The position numbers were made by a program, and so were the translations under genes. This document shows positions 16,892-27,214 of a DNA stretch of 46,148 nt, in pieces. Numbering within the stretch: the stretch's first letter is position 1; the number at the start of each line of letters is the position of its first letter. The notes under the pieces were generated by a model, which was not told the DNA's origin, ran no database searches, and saw only the letters and a list, made by a program, of their open reading frames with translations. Origin of the DNA: Aquihabitans sp. (GTDB lineage Bacteria > Actinomycetota > Acidimicrobiia > Acidimicrobiales > Iamiaceae); assembly GCA_025353965.1 (NCBI GenBank), contig JANXNS010000168.1, forward strand, positions 1 through 46,148, written 5' to 3'.

Positions 16892-17644
16892 TTAGGAGAC
16901 CTTGCCCGACATCACCGCAGGTTGTTTGGACGCCAACACGCCAGGAGCCTGCTCCTTGGTAACGGCAAAGGCTTGGACCGCTTTGATCTGGCTGGGATCA
17001 ACTTGAAAGTTGACCACCTCGGTCCCGCCGTCGAACGTCCCGAGCGACAGTACGACGCCATCGACTTGGCCCCAGAGTTGGTACAGCTGGTTCGTCCCGG
17101 CATCGGGCAGATCGTGCGAGACCAGATACCCCTTACCTGAGGGTTCCACCACTGCTTGGGCGCCGCTGTTGGAGTCCGCCCCAATAAGACGAACCTGCAG
17201 GGCCTGATCACCTGGCTGCGAGGTGACCGGCGACGTAGCGCCATTGCGATCCAAGGCCACGAACCCGACGACAGCCAGCAACATCGCCGCAGCCGCAACC
17301 ACCGCGGCGAAGGTGCGCAGGCGAACCGTGCGCCTGCTCGACAGCGAGACCACCGGCGCCAAGCCAACCAACGCAGGTTCCGCACCGGCGGGCGGCGTGA
17401 TCGACATCCGCAAGGGAGGAGCCGGCGGGGAAAGCTCAGCCAGGATTTTGTCCCAGACACCCTCAGGGGCATCGGTGCCCGAATGCGACAGGAACGACGC
17501 CACCTCGCGGTGCTCCATTACCTCAGCAGTACACCAAGGGCACGTACGCAGGTGAACCTCAACCCGGTCTCGCTCCGCTACTTCAAGAGCGTCCAAGGAA
17601 TAGGCGCCCAACAGCTCCGAGAAGTCATCGTGAAACGCGCTCAT
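16892..17644 (-). CDS. Membrane anti-sigma factor (RskA-like, zinc-finger N-terminus)
   Basis: MSAFHDDFSELLGAYSLDALEVAERDRVEVHLRTCPWCTAEV (HxxxCxxC), one TM helix, C-terminal YQLWGQVDG; ATGA overlap with the sigma factor. Confidence 0.85.
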   Translation of the reverse strand: MSAFHDDFSELLGAYSLDALEVAERDRVEVHLRTCPWCTAEVMEHREVASFLSHSGTDAPEGVWDKILAELSPPAPPLRMSITPPAGAEPALVGLAPVVSLSSRRTVRLRTFAAVVAAAAMLLAVVGFVALDRNGATSPVTSQPGDQALQVRLIGADSNSGAQAVVEPSGKGYLVSHDLPDAGTNQLYQLWGQVDGVVLSLGTFDGGTEVVNFQVDPSQIKAVQAFAVTKEQAPGVLASKQPAVMSGKVS

Positions 17645-18306
17645 TGGTCTTCCCCGAGGGTGACGCCGGAATCGACGAGGTCGCTCCGGAGATGTTTCAG
17701 ACCCGATCGGATACGGCTCTTGACCGTTCCTTCGGGTTCGTCCAAGATCGCCGCGACCTCGCGATACGTGTGACCGCCGAGGTAAGCGAGACGGATGGCC
17801 TCCCGCTCGATCTCGGGGAGTTTGCCAATGGCATCGCGCACTTGGTCGGCAACGGTGAGGTCCCACACTTCGCGTTCGAGGTCGTAACCCGACTCTGCGG
17901 TGCGCCGAAGGTCATTCTCTTCACGCCGGCGGCGAGACGACTCCGACCGGAGCAAGTCGACCGAACGACCATGGCACTGAGCCAAGAGATACGAACGCAA
18001 CGATCCGCGCCCAGGATCGAACTTGTCGGGATCATTCCAGAGGCGCAAGAACACTTCTTGAACGATCTCCTCAGCCAGCGCCGCCTCAGCCAGGAGCCGG
18101 CGGGCCAACCCGAATACAGCCCCGGCATGGCGGCGGTAGGCCTCAGCCAGCGCATCCTGGTTGTAGCGGCTGATAGCCACCACGATCCCGGCATCGCTGG
18201 TTTCACTCAAAAGTGGACTCACGTTGTCTGCTTCATTGCCCCTAGATACGGAGCCACCGCCGGTCTTGGATGACGGATCCGACGCAGGCGGTGGCGGCTC
18301 GGTCAC
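17641..18306 (-). CDS. ECF/SigK-like sigma-70 family factor
   Basis: GTG start; DALAEAYRRHAGAVFGLARRLL...EEIVQEVFLRLWNDPDKFDPGRGSLRSYLL...IGKLPEIEREAIRLAYLGGHTYREVAAILDEPEGTVKSRIRSGLKHLRS. Confidence 0.9.
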   Translation of the reverse strand: MTEPPPPASDPSSKTGGGSVSRGNEADNVSPLLSETSDAGIVVAISRYNQDALAEAYRRHAGAVFGLARRLLAEAALAEEIVQEVFLRLWNDPDKFDPGRGSLRSYLLAQCHGRSVDLLRSESSRRRREENDLRRTAESGYDLEREVWDLTVADQVRDAIGKLPEIEREAIRLAYLGGHTYREVAAILDEPEGTVKSRIRSGLKHLRSDLVDSGVTLGEDQ

Positions 18307-19520
18307 GAGGAGAGCTTGGCGGATGTCGACTCTTTCACAAACCCGGACACAACCTCTATCTGGCCGGTGTGGCCGAAGAGGTCCAGGACCGTTGACCCGA
18401 CGTGAACGTAACCAGCGTCGGCCAGAAGCCCAGCGTCTCGGCCCAGCGCAGCTGGATCGCAGCTCACCAGGACGCAGAGGTCTGCACCCGTGGCCACCAC
18501 GGCCCGGATCCCCTCTGCAGCCAGACCGCTCCGCGCCGGGTCGGCCACCACAATGTCGGCCGGACCCGGTCGCCACCGGCCCAGGGCGACCTTCACGAAC
18601 CGAGCATCGGTGTCGGCCAGGTTATGGCGGGCATCGGCCACCGCCGACGCACTGCGCTCCACCCCGACAACTGAGCGACCAGCTCCGACCGTGCCCGCGA
18701 AGAGGCCAACGCCCGAACATAGGTCGACCAAGCGGGCGCCGTCAGGGGCAAACCGTTGGATGAACGCGTCTACCTCGGTCACCAATGCCTCCGCTCCTTC
18801 CGGGCTGGCCTGGAAGAACGAACCGGCCGACACTCGCCACGTGCGGCCTGCCACTTCCTCGTGGAACCAGGCCCGATGCCCCTTGCCCAACTCATCGGTC
18901 CCTACCACGGTGACCCCCGCCGGAACCCGGACGCCGGTGGCCTTTGGACTGACCACTACGAGCCGCTCACCGGTTCGAGCACCAACCCGAATGGTGACTT
19001 CCTCGGCTTGACCGAACCAACCGTTGGCCACGATTTCTTCTACCAACGGATGCGCTATCAAGCAGGAGTCCACGGCAACGGGGTCATGCGAACGACGGCG
19101 ACGGAAGGCGAAGTGGCCCTCAAGGTCTGTCGTGCCGCGCACGGTGGTCCGCAGCCGTTCCGCAGGCAGTTCGACCCCCGCCCGCACCTCAGGGTTGGCG
19201 ATGCCTCCGGTCCGTTGAAGTACCTCGGCGACCTGTTGAAGCCGCAGGCGGCGCTGCGCAGCGATGGCCAGGTGTTGCCAATCGCAACCGCCACACCCGT
19301 CCTCAACGTGTGGGCACGGGGGCTGCACCCGATCAGGCGACCGCTCAACAACCCCAACGACCAAACCGCGCGCGAACGACTTGCGCTCGTCTACGAGCTC
19401 GACCAAGACCGTCTCATCAGGCCCCGCACCCGACACGAAGACCACACGGCCGGACGGCTCACGGGCAACGGCCTCGCCGCCAACAGCCATCCCCGTGGTA
19501 CGTAGTTCCAAGACCGTCAC
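18303..19520 (-). CDS. TrmA/RlmD-family class I SAM-dependent RNA methyltransferase
   Basis: GTG start at 19520; TRAM-like N-terminus (LELRTTGMAVGGEAVAREPSGRVVFVSGAGPDETVLVEL), CPHVEDGCGGCDWQH Fe-S motif, VDLCSGVGLFAG, VADPARSGL, LVSCDPAALGRD. Confidence 0.85.
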   Translation of the reverse strand: MTVLELRTTGMAVGGEAVAREPSGRVVFVSGAGPDETVLVELVDERKSFARGLVVGVVERSPDRVQPPCPHVEDGCGGCDWQHLAIAAQRRLRLQQVAEVLQRTGGIANPEVRAGVELPAERLRTTVRGTTDLEGHFAFRRRRSHDPVAVDSCLIAHPLVEEIVANGWFGQAEEVTIRVGARTGERLVVVSPKATGVRVPAGVTVVGTDELGKGHRAWFHEEVAGRTWRVSAGSFFQASPEGAEALVTEVDAFIQRFAPDGARLVDLCSGVGLFAGTVGAGRSVVGVERSASAVADARHNLADTDARFVKVALGRWRPGPADIVVADPARSGLAAEGIRAVVATGADLCVLVSCDPAALGRDAGLLADAGYVHVGSTVLDLFGHTGQIEVVSGFVKESTSAKLSS

Positions 19521-19569
19521 AGCGCAACAGCCTACTGGGACTGGGCCATCGCTCTCGTAGGGTGTCGCG

Positions 19570-20271
19570 GTGCCAACCGATGCTGCGCCCCGTCCCATTC
19601 TCATCGCCCCCTCCGTGCTCCCCGCAGATTTCTCCAAGCTCGGTGAAGAATGCCAAGCCCTGGAGGAAGCAGGGGTGGACCGCATCCAGTGGGACGTCAT
19701 GGATGGCCAGTTCGTGCCCAACCTGACCTTCGGCCCAGATGTCATTGCCGCCTGCCGTCCCCACGTCGATCTTCTGTTCGAAGCCCACCTCATGGTGAAT
19801 ACCCCCGAGGTACTTCTCGAACGGTATGTAGAAGCGGGTTGCGGCCTGATCATCATCCACGCGGAATCGACGATCCACCTGCACCGATGCCTCGGCCAGG
19901 TGCGAGACGCCGGGGCCCGGGCGGCTGTTGCCCTCAACCCGTCGACGCCAATCGAGCAAGTGGAGAACGTCCTCGACCTCCTGGACATGGTTTTGATCAT
20001 GACCATCAACCCAGGCTTCGGTGGCCAGCCGTACCTCCCCAGCATGGAGCCCAAGCTCACCGCTCTGCGGCGGGTGATTCTGGAGCGCGGTCTCGACATC
20101 GATATTGAGGTCGACGGTGGCATCGGTCCCACAACCATCAGCGGAGCCACCGCAGCCGGAGCCAACGTGCTGGTGGCCGGGTCGGCGCTGTACCGCGACC
20201 CCCAAGGCCTGGGCCACGCCGTGGCGGACCTCCGGGCCCGAGCAGAAGCCGCCCAAGCAGGCCAGTCCTAA
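19570..20271 (+). CDS. rpe: Ribulose-phosphate 3-epimerase
   Basis: LIAPSVLPADFSKLGEE...WDVMDGQFVPNLTFGPDVI...MTINPGFGGQPYLPSMEPKL...IDIEVDGGI. Confidence 0.95.
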   Translation: MPTDAAPRPILIAPSVLPADFSKLGEECQALEEAGVDRIQWDVMDGQFVPNLTFGPDVIAACRPHVDLLFEAHLMVNTPEVLLERYVEAGCGLIIIHAESTIHLHRCLGQVRDAGARAAVALNPSTPIEQVENVLDLLDMVLIMTINPGFGGQPYLPSMEPKLTALRRVILERGLDIDIEVDGGIGPTTISGATAAGANVLVAGSALYRDPQGLGHAVADLRARAEAAQAGQS

Positions 20272-20335
20272 CTTTCGTGGTCCTCGGGTACGGCGGCTCG
20301 CCCACGATGTCACCCGGGTTGCGTACCCTTCGATC

Positions 20336-23300
20336 ATGACCACCGGCGGCACCCGCACCCTTCAAGCCGCCGCTGGTCGGCCCGCTCTTCTCGTACTGGT
20401 CGAGGAGATCGAGACCGCCAAGGCCGGAGATCCTCTGGCCCCCGTCACCGTGCTGGTCCCATCGGCCGCGGCCGGGCTCTCGCTACGCCGGCTGCTCGGC
20501 TCTGGGGCGATCACCCCGCGTTCCGGGCAGTGTGGCCTGCTCAACGTCCGGTTCCTGCCGGTGGCGCGGGTCACCGAACTCATCGGCTCGCCAAGCCTGG
20601 CCGCAGAGGGCCGGAGGCTACTCACCGGGGCGGCCCGAGCAGAAGCTATTCGGGTCAGCTTGCAAGAGGCCCCCGGTGCCTTTGAGTCAGTGGCAGAACA
20701 CCCGAGCACGGAACGAGTCCTGGAGCAAACGTTTGCGGATTTGCGGGCCGCCCTGCCGGAGACATTGGTCCGCCTCGCCGCTCAGAGTCCCCGAGCCGCA
20801 GACGTCGTGCGGCTCTTTGAGGCCGCGCAGGCCCGGCTGGCCTCGCGTTGGTATGACAACCACGATCAGTATCAACGCGCGCTGGAGGTCATCACGGGCC
20901 GCCACCCCGATCATGGTTCGCTCACTGATCTCGGAGTAATGGTGGTGTACGCCGCTCGCCCCGCAGACCGAGAAGCCAGAGCCCTGGCGAACGCTCTTGG
21001 GCCCCGAGCGGTGATCCTGGATGCCCGTACCGACCCGGCTCCGGTTGGCACCCACATCGTGAGCACATCAGACGGCGACGACGAGGTCCGGGCTATCGCC
21101 CGGGAAATCGTCAGCTTGGCGCGCCACGGGGTTCCCCTTCACCGGATCGCCGTTGCTCACCCAGGTGCCGGGTACCCCCGGCTCCTCCACCAATGCTTGG
21201 ACGCCGCCGGCATTCCCCACAATGGCCCTGGCATCCGCACCCTCGCCACCACCGTGCCAGGGAACACCTTGCTGGGCGCTCTGGCTCTCCCCGATCACGG
21301 TTTCCGGCGAGATGGCGTCATGGCGTGGCTGGCGTCGGCGCCGGTCCTGGAGCCAGCTACCGGTCGGCCGGTCCCGGGTGCTCAGTGGGACGCGCTCTCC
21401 CGCCGCGCTGGCGTTGTCGGCGGCGCCAAGCATTGGGAGGACAGGCTCGAACGCCTGCGCGTTGACCTGGTGGACCGCTCGAAGACCGCCGTATCCGAGG
21501 GCGATGACAGCCGAGCAGAACGAGCCGGGCGCAGTATCGAACAGGTTGCCCGGCTGCGCACCTTCGTGGCCGACTTGTCTCAGGAATTGGCCGTTACGGA
21601 CCGACGGACCTGGGCGGATCACGCCCGCTGGGCCCGGCGGCTCTTAGACCGCCACCTGGGTTCCGCCCATCAACGCCGGGCGTGGCCAGACCGAGATCAA
21701 GCGGCGTGGGACCAAGTGCAGGGCGCGCTGGACGGCCTCGCTGGTCTAGACGAGCTGGGCCCCCCGCCAGACCTGGCCACCTTCCGCCGGGCCGTGGAGA
21801 GGGACCTGTCGCGCCCCGCCGAGCGGATCGGCAGTTTTGGCGATGGTGTCCTGATCGCCGCCATCCCCGCCATGCGGGGGTTCGACCTCGATGCGGTCAT
21901 TGTGGCCGGCCTGGCCGAAGGGCTGTGGCCCGGCAAGGCCCGAGATCACCCACTTCTCCCCGACGGGGAACGGGCTGCCGCCGGCGCAGAACTCGTCCGC
22001 CCCGATGCCATGGCCGAACAACGAGAAGCACTCCATCAGGCGTTGGCCGCCGCCAGCCACTACCGGATCTTGTCGGTCCCCCGAGCGGACCTAGGCACCG
22101 GTCGCGAGCTACTCCCGTCGCGCTGGCTGCTCGACACTGCCTCTGCCTTGGCCGGGCGCCGGGTCAGCGGCGGCCACCTCGAGGCCTTGGCCTCCAACCC
22201 CGCCGTCACCGTGGTCGGATCATTCGTTGCCGGCATTTCTGGGTCCTCACCCGCGTCCCTCTTCGATCATGACCTGGGCCGGCTTCAGCATTGGTGGGCA
22301 TCGGGCGGTTCACCTTCGGATCACCCGTTGGCCAAGAGCCGCCCCCGCCTCGGTGCCGGTTGGGCCGCCATGTCCGCCCGGTCCAATGGCGGCTTCAGTG
22401 CCCACGAAGGCCTGGTCGACCCAACTGCGGTTCCCGCCTTGGACCCGGGCCGACCCCTCTCCCCTACGGCCCTGGAAACCTACGCCGAGTGCCCTCGTAG
22501 ATACTTTCTCGGCAAGGTGCTTCACGTCACCGGCGCCGACCGCCCCGAGGACATCAACCAAATCAGTCCGGCCGAGCGGGGCACGCTCGTCCACGTCATC
22601 TTGGAGGACTACATCTCCGAGGTGATCGGCGGCGCCGACCGCTCCCTTCCTCGGCTACTGGAGATCGCCGCACGACATTTCACTGAAGTGGAAGGCCGCG
22701 GCCTCACGGGCCGCCCGCTGCGCTGGCACTACGACCAGCAAGTGATCGAGCGAGAACTGGCCTGGTTCCACCGGGTTGATGACCTTGAGCCCATTGCCAC
22801 CGAGTTGGCCTTCGGTATGGCTGGCGAGACACCCGTATCGATCGAACTGCGCAGTGGCCGACGCCTTGCGTTCAAAGGCAAGGCTGACCGCGTGGACCTT
22901 GACCCCGCAACCGGAGACCTCGTCGTCACGGACTACAAAACCGGCAGTAGCTACGCGTTCAAGGATCTGGCCCAAACCTGGATTGCGAGGGGTACCAAGC
23001 TTCAGCTGCCTACCTACGGGTTGGCCGCATCGTTGCGCTACGCCACCCCCGGGCAAAGGGTCCGCACCCGCTACTGGTTCACCTCGGAACGCGGCCGGTT
23101 CGAGGAAATCGGGTACAACCTGAACCAAGAAAAACTAGACCGATTCACCGCCGCACTGGACGTGATCGTGGCTGGCATCACCGGAGGCCGGTTCCCGGCC
23201 CGGCCTGGGCCCGTTCGCAACTGGCCAGACAACGGCAGCTTCGAAAACTGCGTCTACTGCGATTTCCACCAGGTATGCCCGACCGATCGGGGCCGAGCCT

Positions 23301-23380
23301 GGGCAAGGGTTCGGCTCGACCCTTCGCTGGATGACTACCGAAACTTGGCCGAGCCCGACACCGCAGGGGTCGAGCCATGA
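20336..23380 (+). CDS. AddB-like subunit with C-terminal PD-(D/E)XK nuclease domain
   Basis: Start trimmed to ATG 20336. C-terminal LSPTALETYAECPRRYFLGKVL...GTLVHVILEDY...KGKADRVDLDPATGDLVVTDYKTGSSYAF...C...CVYCDFHQVC (Fe-S/nuclease); ATGA overlap with the helicase gene. Confidence 0.85.
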   Translation: MTTGGTRTLQAAAGRPALLVLVEEIETAKAGDPLAPVTVLVPSAAAGLSLRRLLGSGAITPRSGQCGLLNVRFLPVARVTELIGSPSLAAEGRRLLTGAARAEAIRVSLQEAPGAFESVAEHPSTERVLEQTFADLRAALPETLVRLAAQSPRAADVVRLFEAAQARLASRWYDNHDQYQRALEVITGRHPDHGSLTDLGVMVVYAARPADREARALANALGPRAVILDARTDPAPVGTHIVSTSDGDDEVRAIAREIVSLARHGVPLHRIAVAHPGAGYPRLLHQCLDAAGIPHNGPGIRTLATTVPGNTLLGALALPDHGFRRDGVMAWLASAPVLEPATGRPVPGAQWDALSRRAGVVGGAKHWEDRLERLRVDLVDRSKTAVSEGDDSRAERAGRSIEQVARLRTFVADLSQELAVTDRRTWADHARWARRLLDRHLGSAHQRRAWPDRDQAAWDQVQGALDGLAGLDELGPPPDLATFRRAVERDLSRPAERIGSFGDGVLIAAIPAMRGFDLDAVIVAGLAEGLWPGKARDHPLLPDGERAAAGAELVRPDAMAEQREALHQALAAASHYRILSVPRADLGTGRELLPSRWLLDTASALAGRRVSGGHLEALASNPAVTVVGSFVAGISGSSPASLFDHDLGRLQHWWASGGSPSDHPLAKSRPRLGAGWAAMSARSNGGFSAHEGLVDPTAVPALDPGRPLSPTALETYAECPRRYFLGKVLHVTGADRPEDINQISPAERGTLVHVILEDYISEVIGGADRSLPRLLEIAARHFTEVEGRGLTGRPLRWHYDQQVIERELAWFHRVDDLEPIATELAFGMAGETPVSIELRSGRRLAFKGKADRVDLDPATGDLVVTDYKTGSSYAFKDLAQTWIARGTKLQLPTYGLAASLRYATPGQRVRTRYWFTSERGRFEEIGYNLNQEKLDRFTAALDVIVAGITGGRFPARPGPVRNWPDNGSFENCVYCDFHQVCPTDRGRAWARVRLDPSLDDYRNLAEPDTAGVEP

Positions 23381-26300
23381 GTCCCCGCGCCCCGAACAAG
23401 CGGCTCGTTAGCCCGGATCAGGCCGCCCGAGATGCCGTCGCTTCAGAACTGGACCAAACCCTCTTCGTCGAAGCCGGCGCTGGTACGGGCAAGACCACCG
23501 CACTCGTCGGCCGCATCGTTGCCCTGGCCGAACGGGGCGTGGCCATGCGCCACATCGCAGCGATCACCTTCACCGAAGCGGCGGCGTCGGAACTACGGGA
23601 CCGGGTCCGGGCCGCGTTGGAGGAGCGGGCGGAGGAATCGCTCTTCCTGACTCAGGCGGCAGAGGACGTGGATGAGGCGGTCATCTCAACCCTCCACTCG
23701 TTTGCGCAACGTCTGGTCACCGATCACCCGCTCGAGACTGGCCTTCCGCCCGCCATTGAGGTACTCGATGAAATTGAGTCCTCCTTGGAGTTCGAGGAGC
23801 GTTGGACGGGCTTTATAGACGGCCTGCACAACGACCCCTCGGCCGAGGAGTTGCTTCTTCGTGCCTTCGCCACCGGGCTCAAGTTCGACCAGGCCCGGGT
23901 CGTCGCCCAGGTGTTCGACGACCAACGAGATCGTTTGGTGGGCACGCCTGTGGCGCCGCCCCCACCCCGCGCCATAGACGTCGAGCCGGTACTGCATGCC
24001 CTCCGGGAACTCGCTGTTCTTCGGGCCACCTGTTCCGTCCCCGATGATCGGCTGGCCGTCTGGCTAGACCGTGTTGGCGAGGTGGCCACCCGGCTCAAGC
24101 AGGCCGAGGGCGGCCTGGACGCTCTCGGTATTTTAAACCTGGCCCAAGCCGAGAACCGCAGCGGTGCCATCTTCCGATCCGGCAAGATCGGCCGCCAGGA
24201 CAACTGGCCCGACGTCACCGCGGTGCGAGAGGCAGCCGATGCCGCAGAAGATGCCGCCGCTGCAGTTCTCGGCCAGGCCCGCGCCGAGATCCTGGCCCAC
24301 CTGCTGTACCGGATCGATCTGGACACGCGGGCGGCCGCCGCGGACCGTCTCCGTCGAGGTCGCCTCCTCTTCCACGACCTCCTCGTTGCCGCCCGAGATC
24401 TCCTCCGCCACTCCACCCCGGTTCGCCAGGCCGTGGCCGAGCGATACCGCCACCTCCTCATCGATGAGTTTCAGGACACCGACCCCATCCAGGTCGAGTT
24501 GGCCGTTCTCCTAGCTACCACCGCAACCGAGGTCGGAAACCAACCGTGGACCGAACTGCCGCTCCATCCCGGCCGGCTTTTCTTCGTCGGAGATCCAAAA
24601 CAATCGATCTACCGATTCCGCCGGGCAGACATTGGTCTCTTCCTTGAGGTCCGCAATGCCGTTGCCGCCGCTCCGCTCCAGCTCAGCGCCAACTTCCGAT
24701 CAGACCCAACGATCCTGGCCTGGATCAACGCAACGTTCGGCGCCCTCATGCCCAACGAGGAGGCCGGGCAGGCCGCCTACCAGGAACTTCAGGCGGGGCG
24801 AGTGCTCCCGTCGGGCGGCGATCAGAACCATGGCGCCGTGTGGCTTCTGGGCCACGAGCACCCCAAGGAACGTTCGATCGCCGACGTAAGAGAGCAGGAG
24901 GCTCAGGAACTGGCAGCCACCCTGGCCGACGCCATGGGCACCTGGGAGGTCTCCGACCGGCCCGCAGTTGCCGGCGGAGTAGAGGATCGCCGTACCGCCC
25001 GATGGGCAGACATGTCCATCCTTCTCCCGACCCGCACCGCACTGCCCTACATCGAGCAGGCCTTCGACGATGCGGACGTTCCCTACCGGGTGGAGAGCTC
25101 TTCATTGGTGTGGGGCACCCAACAGGTCCGCGACCTCCTCGCTGTCTTGCAGGCCATCGATGACCCAACGGATGAGGTTGCCCTCGTGGCCGCGCTGCGG
25201 TCTCCAGCCCTGGCCTGCTCAGACGACGACCTCCTCGGCTTCCGGGCGGCCAATGGTTCATGGGACCTGACCCGGCAACCACCAGACGTGCTGAACGAAG
25301 CCCACCCGGTGGTGTCGGGCCTGCGAGCGCTTCGTGTACTACACGAGGAGCGGTGGTGGGTCGGTGTTTCCTCGCTGGTTGATCGGGTGGTCCGAGACCT
25401 CGCCTATTTCGAGCTCGCCGTAGCCCACCGCCGACCACGCGACCACTGGCGTCGGTTGCGCTTTGTGGTGGACCAGGCCCGTCGTTTCGAGGACACGCCC
25501 GGGGCAACTCTTCGGGGGTTCCTGCGTTGGGCCGAGCGCCAAGCAGAGGACAGCGCTCGGGTCCGCGAGCCCGTCCTTCCCGAGACCGACGACGATGCGG
25601 TTCGCATCCTCACCGTCCACGGGGCCAAGGGGCTGGAGTTTCCGATCGTGGTCGTGGCCGGGCTCAACCGCACCCTGGAGGCTCGGGCGGCCGCTGTTTT
25701 GTGGGACGACGACGGCCGGGTTCAGGTGAGGCTCGGTTCGTTCTCTACCGATGGGTACAACGCGGTCAAGGAACAGGAACGGGAGATGGCCGCCAAGGAA
25801 CGTCATCGCTTGCTCTACGTCGCCACTACCCGCGCCCGAGACCACCTCATTCTCAGCGTTCACCGAAAGGCTGGGGGCACGACCGATGCGTCCCTCCTGC
25901 TGGAGCACGCGGCCCTGGGCGGCGCCGTCCACCAGATTCTCCCCGCTCCGACCATGCGCCTGCGCTCCCAGGAGCCGCAGGGTCCAACTCTGGACCCTGC
26001 CGATCAGCCCGCCGCCCGCCAGTTGTGGGACGCGGCCCGACGCAAGGCGCTGGAGGACAACCGGCGCCAACCGGTCGTGGCTGCAACCAGCGTGGCCGCC
26101 GCGCTCGCCCAGCCGGAGAAGGCTGAACCAGATACGGACCTCACACCGCACCGTCGCGGTCGGGCCGGCACAGCAGTGGGGCGAGCGGTCCACGCAACCC
26201 TCCAGGCGGTGAGCCTGGCGGACCCCCAACACCTCGCCAGCGTCGCCGCTGCGCAGGCCGCGGCGGAGGGCCTCCCCGACCTGGCCGATGAAGTCGCCCG

Positions 26301-26673
26301 CCTGGCTCAATCCGCGGTGGACAGCGACGTCGTGCGCACGGCCATCGAGCACCGTCACTGGCGGGAGTTGTACCTAGCCGCGCCCATTGGCGAGACCACG
26401 GTGGAGGGGTTCATAGACCTGCTCTACGATGGCCCCGATGGCCTAGTAGTGGTCGACTACAAGACAGATCGCCTCGACGATGATGCTGAGTTGGATGCAT
26501 CGGTCAGCCGCTACCGGCTCCAGCTCGCCACCTATGCCCTGGTGATCGAAGAAATCCTGAAGCGGCCCGTCGTGGGCGCGGCGCTGCTCTACGTCCGGGG
26601 CACAGAGAGCCGCACCCGATGGATACCCGATCTTGCTGGCGCCGTGGCCGAGATCCGGGTCCGCCTGCCCTGA
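23377..26673 (+). CDS. UvrD/Rep-family helicase-nuclease, AddA-like
   Basis: FVEAGAGTGKTTALVGRIVAL Walker A, LLIDEFQDTDPIQ, GDPKQSIYRFRRADI, LTVHGAKGLEFPIVVVAGL, C-terminal VEGFIDLLYDGPDGLVVVDYKTD nuclease motif. Confidence 0.93.
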   Translation: MSPRAPNKRLVSPDQAARDAVASELDQTLFVEAGAGTGKTTALVGRIVALAERGVAMRHIAAITFTEAAASELRDRVRAALEERAEESLFLTQAAEDVDEAVISTLHSFAQRLVTDHPLETGLPPAIEVLDEIESSLEFEERWTGFIDGLHNDPSAEELLLRAFATGLKFDQARVVAQVFDDQRDRLVGTPVAPPPPRAIDVEPVLHALRELAVLRATCSVPDDRLAVWLDRVGEVATRLKQAEGGLDALGILNLAQAENRSGAIFRSGKIGRQDNWPDVTAVREAADAAEDAAAAVLGQARAEILAHLLYRIDLDTRAAAADRLRRGRLLFHDLLVAARDLLRHSTPVRQAVAERYRHLLIDEFQDTDPIQVELAVLLATTATEVGNQPWTELPLHPGRLFFVGDPKQSIYRFRRADIGLFLEVRNAVAAAPLQLSANFRSDPTILAWINATFGALMPNEEAGQAAYQELQAGRVLPSGGDQNHGAVWLLGHEHPKERSIADVREQEAQELAATLADAMGTWEVSDRPAVAGGVEDRRTARWADMSILLPTRTALPYIEQAFDDADVPYRVESSSLVWGTQQVRDLLAVLQAIDDPTDEVALVAALRSPALACSDDDLLGFRAANGSWDLTRQPPDVLNEAHPVVSGLRALRVLHEERWWVGVSSLVDRVVRDLAYFELAVAHRRPRDHWRRLRFVVDQARRFEDTPGATLRGFLRWAERQAEDSARVREPVLPETDDDAVRILTVHGAKGLEFPIVVVAGLNRTLEARAAAVLWDDDGRVQVRLGSFSTDGYNAVKEQEREMAAKERHRLLYVATTRARDHLILSVHRKAGGTTDASLLLEHAALGGAVHQILPAPTMRLRSQEPQGPTLDPADQPAARQLWDAARRKALEDNRRQPVVAATSVAAALAQPEKAEPDTDLTPHRRGRAGTAVGRAVHATLQAVSLADPQHLASVAAAQAAAEGLPDLADEVARLAQSAVDSDVVRTAIEHRHWRELYLAAPIGETTVEGFIDLLYDGPDGLVVVDYKTDRLDDDAELDASVSRYRLQLATYALVIEEILKRPVVGAALLYVRGTESRTRWIPDLAGAVAEIRVRLP

Positions 26674-26723
26674 GCTGCGCGGGGTGCCCAAAGCCTGGGG
26701 CTGCACCCGGCGATACTGGAGCC

Positions 26724-27197
26724 ATGGCTGGGATCAAAATGAAGTTGGCACTAGGCGTGGCGACCATGGCATTGGCCTGCTCCACCGTTGGCTGCACCAA
26801 GGAACAGGGTTCCGAGAAGGCGTTTTGTCGGAAGGTGGCCAAGGCCCCCACCATCGATGCCGTGATTTCGGGGTTCACCAACGCAGATACAGGCGAGCTG
26901 GATGCACGGCTGGCCGATGCGGCCACGTCCTACGAAGACATCGCCAAGGCCGCCCCTGGAGAAATCCGCGGCGACGTGGACACCGTGGTGCGGTTGGTAG
27001 ACGCAGTGATCGATGCGGTCAAAGACCACAGCGACGACCCCGAGGTGGTGGCCAAACAGGTCCGCAACGCGGTGGTCGACAACCCAGGTTCGATCAAATC
27101 AGCAGCCGCCGTAGCTTCCTACGCGGCGGACAACTGCAAGCTTGAACTGAACCCGACCGTCGGCGACGGGCCGACAAGCTCGACGACCTCGCCATAG
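26724..27197 (+). CDS. Putative small lipoprotein/secreted protein
   Basis: MAGIKMKLALGVATMALACSTVGCTKEQGSEKAFCRKVAK; lipobox-like hydrophobic leader then soluble helical region. Confidence 0.65.
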   Translation: MAGIKMKLALGVATMALACSTVGCTKEQGSEKAFCRKVAKAPTIDAVISGFTNADTGELDARLADAATSYEDIAKAAPGEIRGDVDTVVRLVDAVIDAVKDHSDDPEVVAKQVRNAVVDNPGSIKSAAAVASYAADNCKLELNPTVGDGPTSSTTSP

Positions 27198-27214
27198 CGG
27201 TTAGGCCGTGGCGG

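Noticed and set aside
25339-26358. 339-aa antisense ORF in the AddA-like gene
   Set aside because: No recognisable domain; lies fully antisense to conserved helicase motifs, a typical GC-rich artefact
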